A stretch of DNA of 19,913 nt from Desulfobacteraceae bacterium (GTDB lineage Bacteria > Desulfobacterota > DSM-4660 > Desulfatiglandales > Desulfatiglandaceae): the NCBI GenBank assembly GCA_020349865.1, contig CP070700.1:3536941-3556853 (forward strand), in the 5' to 3' direction. This document shows positions 1-7,609 of the stretch, one piece after another. The translations under genes were made by a program, and so were the position numbers. How positions within the stretch are numbered: position 1 is the stretch's first letter; every line of letters starts with the position of its first letter. The notes below the pieces were generated by a model. That model was not told where the DNA came from, ran no database searches, and was given only the letters and a program-made list of their open reading frames with translations.

Positions 1-1
1 T

Positions 2-388
2 ATAAACGGATTTGACCCTTTCCAAATTGTGCTTTACCCCATGATATTTTCGGTCCCATTCTTTTTTATTGCAGGTTTTATATGGGACAACACAATGATA
101 GGACATATAAATCTGAAAGTTCTGGCTTCTCTCTTATACCAGGCTCTTTTAACTGCGTCTTTCGGTTTTGTAGCATGGAATAATATGCTCCAGAAGTACG
201 GGGCTGTTTCACTGCATTCCTTTATTTTCATTATGCCAATAGCCGGGGTTATTCTGGGTGGGGTGGTTCTTGGAGAACCTATCACTTTCAATATTTTGCT
301 TGCACTTATGTTAATAGTCTCAGGAATACTGGTGGTAAACTGGAAGACAAAAAAATACACACCGTTATTTCCTCCAAGGGGTATTTAG
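2..388 (+). CDS. EamA/DMT-family transporter, C-terminal part (cut by window start)
   Basis: The reading frame is open from the window edge, so the true start lies outside; the GTG at 29 is only the first start-like codon inside. The visible 128 residues are almost entirely hydrophobic and fall into about four membrane helices. The stretch with WNNMLQKYG, then a helix with MPIAGVILGG and LGEPITF, is the typical end of the second EamA repeat of drug/metabolite transporters. Such inner-membrane proteins export amino acids or other small metabolites; the substrate cannot be read from this fragment. It ends with a short basic tail. About 105 bp without a gene separate it from the next transporter on the same strand. 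The family call is firm, the substrate unknown. Confidence 0.85.
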   Translation: MNGFDPFQIVLYPMIFSVPFFFIAGFIWDNTMIGHINLKVLASLLYQALLTASFGFVAWNNMLQKYGAVSLHSFIFIMPIAGVILGGVVLGEPITFNILLALMLIVSGILVVNWKTKKYTPLFPPRGI

Positions 389-493
389 GTGGAGCCGGGA
401 ACAGTGTTTTTTGTAATCCCGCCTTTTGATATGTCAGGTATCAATGGCGTTTCTTGTGAAGGCCTTTGGATGGAGGTGACGAAGTAAGATTCC

Positions 494-1795
494 ATGAATA
501 ACAGGACATATCCACCGGCATACCAGGCATGGGTCGTTTGGGCCTTGGGGGCAGCCCTATATTTTACAGGCTTCTATCAGCGGGTATCTCCGGCCGTAAT
601 GACCGACCAGTTGATGGCCGATTTTAACATAGGCGCTACGGCTTTAGGAAACTTTTCGGCCTTCTACTTTTACAGCTATGTCGCCGTGCAGGTCCCCACT
701 GGCATTCTTGCCGATCATTGGGGTCCCCGAAAACTGCTATCAGCCGGTTCCCTCATCGCTGCTCTTGGAACATTTCTCTTTGCTGTGGCGCCGAACATTA
801 TTCTGGCCAACTTTGGCCGGCTGCTCATCGGCGGGTCGGTGGGGGTAGCTTATGTCTCCTTACTCAAGCTCGCGACGCACTGGTTCCATCCCAAACGTTT
901 TGCCTTAGCGAGCGGTCTGGCCCTTTTCTGCGGCATTGCCGGCGCAGTTTCAGCCGGTGTGCCGCTGAGGTTTCTGGTGGATCATTTTGGATGGCGACTG
1001 GTGATGTTCGTTTCAGCAGTAGTGACGCTGATGGGAACAGCAGCGATCTGGTTGATAGTACGTGATGACCCTGCGGATAAGGGTTACAAAAGCTTTGCTG
1101 CCACCGCGGGAAAAGCTGCTGATTCCTCTGTGGCTTCACTGCTGGAAGGATTAGGAGCGGTGTTTCGGTATAAGAATACCTGGATTTTGACGCTGGCCCC
1201 GGGCGGAATTGTGGGGCCGTTGCTGGCATTTTCCGGGCTGTGGGGTGTGCCATTTCTCTCCACCCACCACGGCCTATCTCCCGCTGAAAGCGCAGCAATA
1301 ACTTCAACGCTCTTATTGACTTGGGCAGTTGGGGGGCCTACTTTAGGAGCACTGTCAGACCAAATCGGCCGCAGAAAGCCTCTGTATCTTGCAGGGACCA
1401 TCATCGCAAGTGCCGGGTGGCTTTTGTTACTGTACAACCCTTCACTGCCGATTTGGGCCTTCATAGCACTGATTATCATCGTGGGGTATGCTTCCGGTGC
1501 GATGATAATTGGATTTGCCTTTGCCAAGGAATCGGTTCCGCCGCCCCTCGCTGGCACGGTTTCCGGCGTATGTAATATGGGCGTGATGCTTGGACCAATG
1601 ATTTTACAACCGCTTATGGGGTGGATGCTCGACCGAAACTGGAACGGGGCACTGGAAAACGGCGTGCACATCTACAGTCTTGATGCATATCAGGCAGCAT
1701 TTGCCTTCATGATTGGGTGGTCCATTCTGGCTGTTGTGGTAATGGTCTTTGCGACCGAGTCTAACTGTAGACAGATGGTTGGGAATAGTTCATGA
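494..1795 (+). CDS. Major facilitator superfamily permease
   Basis: A 433-residue protein with about 12 hydrophobic helices, the normal MFS length. The MFS signature loop between helices 2 and 3 is present near residues 71-81 (GILADHWGPRK), and its counterpart in the second half is GALSDQIGRRKPL. The family moves small solutes across the inner membrane by proton or solute coupling; substrate specificity is not visible. The start is the only ATG near a purine-rich GGAGGTGA (about 471-478), with a longer than usual spacer of about 15 nt; an in-frame TAA at 485-487 excludes an earlier start. The gene is followed by a fresh promoter-like sequence, so it is probably not co-transcribed with the selenoprotein gene downstream. 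Confidence 0.9.
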   Translation: MNNRTYPPAYQAWVVWALGAALYFTGFYQRVSPAVMTDQLMADFNIGATALGNFSAFYFYSYVAVQVPTGILADHWGPRKLLSAGSLIAALGTFLFAVAPNIILANFGRLLIGGSVGVAYVSLLKLATHWFHPKRFALASGLALFCGIAGAVSAGVPLRFLVDHFGWRLVMFVSAVVTLMGTAAIWLIVRDDPADKGYKSFAATAGKAADSSVASLLEGLGAVFRYKNTWILTLAPGGIVGPLLAFSGLWGVPFLSTHHGLSPAESAAITSTLLLTWAVGGPTLGALSDQIGRRKPLYLAGTIIASAGWLLLLYNPSLPIWAFIALIIIVGYASGAMIIGFAFAKESVPPPLAGTVSGVCNMGVMLGPMILQPLMGWMLDRNWNGALENGVHIYSLDAYQAAFAFMIGWSILAVVVMVFATESNCRQMVGNSS

Positions 1796-1808
1796 GAAAC
1801 CCTCCTGC

Positions 1809-1837
1809 TTGACAGATAAACGCAATTCCCCTACACT
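1809..1837 (+). promoter_or_regulatory. Candidate sigma-70 promoter of the selenoprotein gene
   Basis: A perfect -35 TTGACA (1809-1814) is followed after 17 bp by TACACT (1832-1837, 4 of 6 consensus). It starts just after the MFS stop and would give a leader of about 50 nt before the ATG at 1898. The leader contains a small GC hairpin (CGGGG at 1854-1858, CCCCG at 1866-1870). Judged by eye only. Confidence 0.45.
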
Positions 1838-1897
1838 CCCTAAACTCAAAAAACGGGGTCTTATGCCCCGCTATCAATTCAATAGGAGGTTCTCAAT

Positions 1898-2779
1898 ATG
1901 TGTAGTGCCAACAAGGTCGTCGATGGATTTCGTTTTCTGCCCCCCTCCCTAAGAGCATGGATCAGCAGGGGTATTCCTGAAGAACCATTCGGTGGGACTA
2001 TTCCGTGGACTCCCTTACAAAGGCCCATCAAAGAAACAACTTTTTCGCTCATGACGTCCGCGGGGATCAGCATGAAAAGCGATCCGCCTTTTAACGTAGA
2101 ACGGGAAAAACGTGAGCCCGCATGGGGTGACCCGAGTAGTAGGGAGATCCCCAAAACCGCTCATGAATCAGATATTGATGTCAACCATCTCCACATCAAC
2201 ACCGACTACATCAAGCAAGACATTAATGTGATGCTTCCTTTGGCGAGGTTCCGGGAGTTTGAGGAAGAAGGTGTAATCGGGAGGCTTGCACCCACGTGCT
2301 ACTCATACTACGGTTTCCAGATGGACCCAAAAGAACTTCTTGAACAGACTATGCCAAAAGTCGCTTCAAGTATGCGGGAAGAAGGAGTGGAGGCAGTCCT
2401 GCTTACACCGGCCTGACCGCTCTGCTGCCGGTCAGTTGGACTGGTCGCACGATTTTTGGAAGAAAAAGGTTTTTCAACCGTGACTCTCACCGTGAGCCCC
2501 GAATTCAACCGAGAGATTGGCATTCCGAGGGTCGCGGCAATCGAATACCCCTATGGCCGACCGGTGGGGCAGGTTAACGATAATGAGGGACAAACAAAGG
2601 TGCTCCTTGAGGCTTTATCCGTGCTGGAAAATGCTCAAGACCCCGGGCAGGTATTTCACCTCCCTTTTGATTGGCCCGAAGAACCAAAGGATACTAAATG
2701 GCATCCACCGGTGGCCTCCCCCATGATAGAATTATACTTAGACGAAATAAGAAAGGCAGGCGCCGAAGCACGAAAATAA
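1898..2779 (+). CDS. GrdB-like selenoprotein (glycine/sarcosine/betaine/D-proline reductase B family) with in-frame UGA
   Basis: One open frame runs from ATG 1898 to the TAA ending at 2779, broken only by TGA at 2414-2416. Both halves belong to the same family (PF07355-type): the first has TPLQRPIKET, a DPPFN segment, WGDPS.REIP and EGVIGRLAP; the second has VGLVARFLEEKGF and the conserved VAAIEYPYGRPVGQ end. The TGA falls exactly where relatives carry a redox Cys or Sec, giving LLTPA-U173-P-L-C176-C177, a U-x-x-C motif. Read through, the protein has 293 residues. A strong AGGAGG (1884-1889), 8 nt before the ATG, fixes the start. Family members catalyse or assist reductive cleavage chemistry through the selenol; this short form lacks recognisable GrdA/GrdC partners nearby, so the substrate is unknown. 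The alternative is a simple nonsense mutation, less likely because conservation continues across the codon. Automatic annotation would split it into two ORFs (1898-2416 and about 2456-2779). Confidence 0.85.
2414..2444 (+). promoter_or_regulatory. Sec UGA codon and SECIS-like hairpin
   Basis: Downstream of the UGA (2414-2416) lies a 6-bp stem, CCGGTC (2428-2433) with GACTGG (2439-2444), including one G-U pair, closing a 5-nt loop AGTTG with G in second position. The loop begins 17 nt after the UGA. Bacterial SECIS elements, bound by SelB, have a small apical loop with a G among the first two bases at roughly 16-37 nt from the UGA, so this fits. The fold was drawn by hand. Confidence 0.6.
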
Positions 2780-2839
2780 GACTTTACTAGTTGAATAGTG
2801 GTGTAATTTTGTACCCTAATTGAGCCAAAAGGTGATAAT

Positions 2840-2917
2840 AAATCCCCTCTATCTCCCCTTTACAAAAGGGGAGGACTTATGTTTCCCCCTTTAATAAAGG
2901 GGGATTGAGGGGGATTT
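2840..2917. repeat. Palindromic intergenic repeat (REP/MITE-like)
   Basis: A 78-bp C-rich then G-rich element. It holds two perfect hairpins, CTCCCCTTT/AAAGGGGAG (2853-2861 with 2865-2873) and CCCCCTTT/AAAGGGGG (2885-2892 with 2896-2903). The whole unit is also an imperfect inverted repeat: its first 22 bases (from AAATCCCC) match, with a few differences, the reverse complement of its last 22 (to GGGGGATTT). It has no coding potential. The form resembles dispersed palindromic repeats found between genes in many environmental bacterial genomes; only one copy is in this window, so repetition is inferred. Confidence 0.6.
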
Positions 2918-3178
2918 CGCTCAATCAATGTGGAAAAATATCTACCTATTTTATAAAGTGTCTATGAGTGAGTTATGAAAGACGCTTTGTAGTTTTGCAA
3001 GAGCCTTGTATGCCAACGCATCTATCGAAAATTTACTGGTTTGTTTCGCTCGATTAGGGTTGTATTAAATACTTTAGGATTTTTCGGTTTTTTCAAAGGC
3101 GTCAGATTGCCACAGGTTACCTCATAACCGGGCCAAAAAACTCCTTAAATTGATTGACGAAACAAGGAGATATCTTTT
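2918..3178. other. Non-coding gap before the flavoprotein gene
   Basis: The rest of the 399-bp gap between the selenoprotein gene and the reductase gene, after the palindromic repeat. No convincing ORF, RNA gene or strong promoter was seen; the AT-rich stretch at about 3060-3100 is the likeliest promoter region for the next gene. Confidence 0.4.
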
Positions 3179-4081
3179 ATGGCGATAGAATTTTACGACG
3201 TTTTGATTTTGGGAACCGGTCCTGCTGGGCTACAGGCAGCTATTCACGCTGCCCGCAAAAAAGTTGCCGTACTCGTTTTAGGGAGACAGCATAAAAGCAG
3301 TGCATACCGCGCCCATATCGAGAATTACTGCTGCATCAGTGGGATCGCCGGCGAGGCACTATTGAATGAGGGTAGAACGCAAGCCGAAAAATCCGGGGCG
3401 CGATTTCTAAGTGAGGACGTGGTTGACCTAACTCAAAACGAGGGATTGTTTGTAGTCCGTTCAGAGAACGGCACAATATTCAATACCAAGTCCCTGATTC
3501 TCGCCATGGGTATATCGCGCAAAAAACTTAACGTGCCGGGAGAGAAAGAACTTTTGGGCCGTGGGGTAAGCTACTGTGTTGAATGTGACGCTAACTTTTA
3601 CAAAGGTGAGCCTGTAGCCGTAACCGGGTGCGAGAGTGCCGCAGTTGCTGGCGCTCTGACCTTGCTCTTTTACGCAAGTGAGGTTCATCTGGTGTGTGAA
3701 AAACTTGAGGTGTCTGAACCTATGGCTCAACAATTAAAAGATGCTTCTATCCATTTTCATGAAGGCAGAAAAATCAAAGAGATCACAGGCGAGTCCGGTG
3801 TTGACAGTGTCCTCCTCGATGACGGAACTCGCCTTGATGTAACCGGAATCTTCATTGAACTGGGGGCAAAGGGTGCCATCGAATTGGCCACGAAAGTGGG
3901 TGTCACCCTTGACAGCGAGTCAATGCAGTTTATCGTCACCAATAAGAAGCAGGAGACGAACATTCCTGGTGTTTATGCTGCCGGGGACATTTGCGGGCCA
4001 CCGTGGCAGATGGCCAAAGCTGTGGGAGAAGGCTGCGTGGCAGGGCTGGAAGCAGCGGCTTATGCAAAAAAGTCTAAGTAA
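3179..4081 (+). CDS. Thioredoxin-reductase-like FAD disulfide oxidoreductase
   Basis: A 300-residue protein, the length of low-Mr thioredoxin reductases. The FAD-binding GTGPAG lies at residues 12-17, the redox pair C133-V-E-C136-D at the usual place, and the second FAD motif GVYAAGDICG near the C-terminus. The dinucleotide domain is atypical: the glycine motif is VTGCESAAVAG in place of the usual GGGDSA, and the HRR that grips the NADPH 2'-phosphate is replaced by VCEK. NADPH use is therefore doubtful; NADH, ferredoxin or another donor is possible. AAGGAG (3164-3169) sits 9 nt before the ATG. It lies 399 bp after the GrdB-like selenoprotein on the same strand. In glycine reductase operons trxB/trxA feed electrons to the selenoproteins, so this enzyme may reduce that protein; this is inference. 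A Cys pair at 51-52 replaces the Pro-Gly usual near that position. Confidence 0.85.
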   Translation: MAIEFYDVLILGTGPAGLQAAIHAARKKVAVLVLGRQHKSSAYRAHIENYCCISGIAGEALLNEGRTQAEKSGARFLSEDVVDLTQNEGLFVVRSENGTIFNTKSLILAMGISRKKLNVPGEKELLGRGVSYCVECDANFYKGEPVAVTGCESAAVAGALTLLFYASEVHLVCEKLEVSEPMAQQLKDASIHFHEGRKIKEITGESGVDSVLLDDGTRLDVTGIFIELGAKGAIELATKVGVTLDSESMQFIVTNKKQETNIPGVYAAGDICGPPWQMAKAVGEGCVAGLEAAAYAKKSK

Positions 4082-4300
4082 AAATCATACCGAAATCCCC
4101 ATTAACTTAAGGTAAGAGTTCTCCTTTCGGGTTCATCCGGTTAATGAATACCGCGAAACTGATCGGATATGAAGTTGGCAGATGGGAAGGTCGAAGCAGT
4201 CTTTTCTTTGATTCCGGGCTTCTCAGCCTGGTGATTTCAGGCAGTTATGGGCGGGTGAAGCGGCACTAATATCCGTTTAACTGTAACATTGGGCCTTTTC

Positions 4301-5320
4301 ATGAAGTTTATACACACCGCAGACACCCATCTCGGATTTGAAACAACCCGCGTACCCCAAAGTGATCCGAAAGGCCGTAAGAGGAGAGCTGAGGCGATCT
4401 TTCAGAATTTCCTGGCCGTTGTCCAATACACCAAAGACATAGAGGCAGATATTTTCATCCACAGCGGAGACCTGTTCAACAAGTACTATATCCCCAGAGA
4501 AGAACTTGATGAGCTTGTTCAGCCCATTTTGGGTCTGACAAAAGCAGGCATCAGGGTTGTGATTATCCCGGGCAACCATGAAAGGTCGGAATTCCCCTTT
4601 GATCTTTTCCACGGTGCTCGCGGCATCTTTGTCTTTGACTGTCCAAAAACAATTTCTCTGTATCTCAACGGATACTCCTTGGGCATAGCGGGTTTCCCTT
4701 TCATAAGAGATGACTCGAGAAGGACCTTTATTAAAGCGCTGGAAGAAACTGATTATGGAGGTTTGAGATCAGATCTCAATATCCTGGTAACCCACCAGGC
4801 CTTTGACCAGGCGACAGTTGGCCCGGGCGACTTTGCTTTTAGGGAAGGTCGAAGGGACACAGTTTCAAGACATGCGGTTCCAACGGATTTCGAGTATATT
4901 GCCGCCGGTCATATCCATCGATATCAAATCCTCCCGCACCCTTATAAGCCAGGACTGAACTTTGTCTATCCGGGATCAATTCAACGGGTCAGTTTTGCTG
5001 AGATGTATGAAGAAAAGGGTTTTGTTGAAGGAGAACTACTCAACGGCAGAATCGAAACCCGTTTCATTTCTCTGCCTGTATATGACATGGAAATTGTGGA
5101 GATAGAGGCGGCCGGACTTACGGCAAAAGAATGTGAGGATGAAATAGCCTCTCAATTTTGGCGTTTCAGGGAAGACCTGGTGATTCGTTTTAATCTTGTC
5201 GGGGGAGCCCGAGCATCTGACTATCCGGATGTTGATTTCAAAGGTATTAGGCGCGGAATGCCCCCAGCTTTAGAATGCCAGTTCCTCATTAAGGCCGGGA
5301 AGAGGCGAGTCATGAAATGA
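4301..5320 (+). CDS. SbcD/Mre11-type metallophosphoesterase
   Basis: The protein has the calcineurin-like phosphoesterase metal ligands in order: HTADTHLG at the N-terminus, HSGDLFNK, IPGNHERSE, a VTHQAF histidine and AGHIHRY. It is about 339 residues, close to SbcD nuclease subunits and to stand-alone YhaO-like proteins. The family cleaves DNA ends or hairpins using two Mn ions, normally with the ATPase SbcC. No sbcC lies on either side: a 220-bp gap precedes it and a convergent cyclase follows, so this is a solitary subunit or a phosphoesterase of other specificity. ATG 4301 was chosen because it starts directly at the conserved MKFIHTADTHLG; a TTG at 4289 would add four residues. Neither start has a clear ribosome-binding site. 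Confidence 0.82.
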   Translation: MKFIHTADTHLGFETTRVPQSDPKGRKRRAEAIFQNFLAVVQYTKDIEADIFIHSGDLFNKYYIPREELDELVQPILGLTKAGIRVVIIPGNHERSEFPFDLFHGARGIFVFDCPKTISLYLNGYSLGIAGFPFIRDDSRRTFIKALEETDYGGLRSDLNILVTHQAFDQATVGPGDFAFREGRRDTVSRHAVPTDFEYIAAGHIHRYQILPHPYKPGLNFVYPGSIQRVSFAEMYEEKGFVEGELLNGRIETRFISLPVYDMEIVEIEAAGLTAKECEDEIASQFWRFREDLVIRFNLVGGARASDYPDVDFKGIRRGMPPALECQFLIKAGKRRVMK

Positions 5321-5351
5321 CCTTAGAATTAAATGAACATTTTTCAGGCAG

Positions 5352-5397
5352 AGCCTAAAGAATCTGACCAGGCCCAAAGGACCTGGTTGTTTAGGCT
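5352..5397. terminator. Hairpin between convergent genes, possible terminator
   Basis: A two-part stem: outer AGCCTAAA (5352-5359) with TTTAGGCT (5390-5397), inner ACCAGG (5367-5372) with CCTGGT (5382-5387). It sits between the convergent phosphoesterase and cyclase genes, as expected for a shared terminator, but there is no long T-run on either strand. Confidence 0.5.
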
Positions 5398-5454
5398 TAA
5401 ATAAAGCTCGAATAAATAAAGCATTATCGAAATGCTTAAGGATATCCCTCTTTT

Positions 5455-7023
5455 CTACAAAAGCTTGTAAATCACGATTTTTTCTTTTTTGCCTTTGACC
5501 TTCACAGCCGGCAATTGCTTGGTGTGGAAAGATCCGGTGAGTAGATTATAGGTGGTCTGACTGACAATAATGTCCGTGGAGAATTCCTTGGTGAGCCCCT
5601 CGATTCTTGATGCCAAGTTCACCGTATCACCCACCAGAGCATAGGAGATCCGATCTTTACTCCCGATATTTCCGGCCAGGACAGCGCCGGTATGAATACC
5701 GATCCCATGTTGGAGCGGGGCAAACCCTTGCTTCTCAAAACTCTGATTCAACAGAATCAGACGCTTTCTCATTTCCAATGCCGCCTCAACGGCCCTTTCC
5801 GGATGATCATCATAACTCACGGGGGCTCCAAAAACGGCCTCAATTTCATCACCCACATACTGGAGAACCAGACCCCGTTTATCTTTGATGGCCTCAGTCA
5901 TTTGGGAAAAATATTGGTTCATAATCGCAATCACCTGCTTGGGGTGGGTAGATTCCACAAAGGGGGTGAAACCACGGAGGTCTGAGAACAACAAGGTGGC
6001 CCTTTTCATTTCTCCATCCAAAGACAGTCTTCCAGCCAGTATTTCATCCCTTATTTCCTGAGTAACGTATTTCCCAAAAGACTCCTTAACGAACTGGGAC
6101 TCTTCCAGTCCCCTCACCATGTGATTGAAGCCTTCGGCAACAGAGCCAATTTCATCGTTTGAGATGATCTCTACACGCACATCCAGGTTCTCTTCCTCCA
6201 CTTCTTTCATAGCATTCTCCAGGTTTCTCAGGGGGTCTGAAACACTTTTGGCCACAAAGATGGACAATAGCAGAGAGGTGGCTACACAAATGACTGTAAT
6301 AAAGATGACTTCAAGCAGTAAAGACGACATAATTTGGGTGCGCGTGATGGCATCGGCTGTATGCAAGGCCTGTGCTTTTGTGTAGGCTGCTGCTCCAAGA
6401 AGCGGGAGCGGGAACAAGCTGATCGCAAGAAAAACAACAATGAGACGCATCTTGACGCTGATCTTGAGGGCCTCTTTGACCTGACTCAGATCGCCTTCCG
6501 GAAAGAATTTGGAGACGACCTTACGCCACATATTCTCGGCAGCAAAATAGATAACGAGGGCGGCGATGGTTCCGCCGATCACGGTGATGGCAAAGAACAC
6601 CCTCAGGCATTCGATGAGATCACGGGGCTCGGCACCAAGGAAAACTTGAGAGAAGACCGGCTCAAGGAACCCGAAGATGAAGCCTGCAAAGATCCAGGCC
6701 ACAAAAGTGGTTACGGCCAAAAAAGTGGCAAAATGAATGGCTCGCCTTTTGAGCTTAGAAGCATAGATGCTGTCCAGGGTATCTACCAGTGTTTCACCCT
6801 CGACCACGCGCATCAGAGGTCCGGTCCATCGCCTGATAAACCAGTAAAAGATGCAAACAAGGGCACCTGTGCCGATTGCAAAAATAAGGTATCCTTGAGT
6901 ATGGGAGATCTCCGGCTGTCCATGAAAGCCAGGGCTGATATATCTGAAATAGAGATAGGTCAAAAAGCCTCCCAGAGGATTTACAGTGATGTTCAACAAT
7001 AGCAATTTTCTGCCCATAGTCAT
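5455..7023 (-). CDS. Membrane class III adenylate/guanylate cyclase with HAMP domain
   Basis: A 522-residue inner-membrane protein. About six hydrophobic helices occupy residues 1-275, followed by a HAMP linker (KSVSDPLRNLENAMKEV onward, about 265-320) and a class III cyclase domain (about 340-515). Catalytic features are FSDLRGFT (first metal Asp), QYVGDEIEAVFGAP (second metal Asp) and LVGDTVNLASRIE (Asn and Arg for the transition state). The residue before YVGD, usually the purine-selecting Lys, is Gln, so ATP specificity is likely but not shown. The six-helix-HAMP-cyclase layout resembles mycobacterial cyclases such as Rv3645. ATG 7021-7023 lies only a few bases from its AGAGGGG, so the second ATG (7015-7017, Met3) may be the real start. 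No dedicated effector gene is adjacent. Confidence 0.9.
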   Translation of the reverse strand: MTMGRKLLLLNITVNPLGGFLTYLYFRYISPGFHGQPEISHTQGYLIFAIGTGALVCIFYWFIRRWTGPLMRVVEGETLVDTLDSIYASKLKRRAIHFATFLAVTTFVAWIFAGFIFGFLEPVFSQVFLGAEPRDLIECLRVFFAITVIGGTIAALVIYFAAENMWRKVVSKFFPEGDLSQVKEALKISVKMRLIVVFLAISLFPLPLLGAAAYTKAQALHTADAITRTQIMSSLLLEVIFITVICVATSLLLSIFVAKSVSDPLRNLENAMKEVEEENLDVRVEIISNDEIGSVAEGFNHMVRGLEESQFVKESFGKYVTQEIRDEILAGRLSLDGEMKRATLLFSDLRGFTPFVESTHPKQVIAIMNQYFSQMTEAIKDKRGLVLQYVGDEIEAVFGAPVSYDDHPERAVEAALEMRKRLILLNQSFEKQGFAPLQHGIGIHTGAVLAGNIGSKDRISYALVGDTVNLASRIEGLTKEFSTDIIVSQTTYNLLTGSFHTKQLPAVKVKGKKEKIVIYKLL

Positions 7024-7609
7024 GCCCCTCTTTGTTTTGAAAATGTGTTGGGAGTCCGGTCAAATATCCAATGCCCAAAGACCTTACAAGCCCAAAAAGC
7101 TGATGTGCACTTTGATTATACCGGCTAGAATTATCTTTGTCACCGTGCTTTGGTAGAGCTTCAACATGAGACCGCCCAGCTTCTTGTCTAACATGTTGAA
7201 ATTAAAGTAAAGAGGAACGTTGGTTTTAAAGGGGTAATGATTGCTTATGCCATACAGGCAAGGCTGGATGCACCCGCAGCCTTACATCCTGTTACGGGGA
7301 GGGGCATTGATAGAATAGAGATATTCAGGAGCAGACTGCGTGAGAAAAGCAGGGCATCCTGTAGTGCCCCTGTCAGGTAAATTGAAAGAACAAGTTCGGT
7401 ATTACGCAGCGCCAATACATAAATAGTCCACTTTTAGATAAATCTGTCAGCGGATTTCTCTTGACTTAATGAACCTTTCATCATTTCATAGAATTGAAAT
7501 TTCGCCACATCTTTGAACCCATATCCACGAGGTTCCCACATAGAGAAGCTTATGGAAGTGTGTGCGTATCCCCTAACAAAATAAAGAGTTCCATTGGGAG
7601 GGTCCTTCT
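7024..7609. other. Long non-coding gap with transposase remnant
   Basis: 586 bp between the divergent cyclase and iron-sulfur genes. It holds the transposase remnant at 7237-7380, listed separately. The remainder has no convincing ORF or RNA gene. A weak promoter candidate for the downstream gene is TTGACT (7461-7466) with TTTCAT (7484-7489), spacer 17. Confidence 0.5.
7237..7380 (+). pseudogene. N-terminal remnant of a REP-associated (Y1, IS200-like) transposase
   Basis: A 47-codon frame from ATG 7237 to TAA 7378-7380. Residues 8-31, from ARLDAPAALH to GRGIDRIEIFR, match by eye the conserved N-terminus of REP-type tyrosine transposases (typically ARLDAPGALHH..., RGIERR.IFR). Homology stops after IFR: the expected D-E-D-R segment, the catalytic HUH histidines and the Tyr helix are absent, and no continuation was found in other frames. 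It is therefore a decayed fragment of a gene of about 200-300 codons. Confidence 0.6.

Noticed and set aside
2456..2779. A separate gene starting at TTG 2456
   Set aside because: It is in the same frame as 1898-2416 and continues the same protein family; there is no ribosome-binding site before the TTG. It is the second half of the UGA-containing gene.
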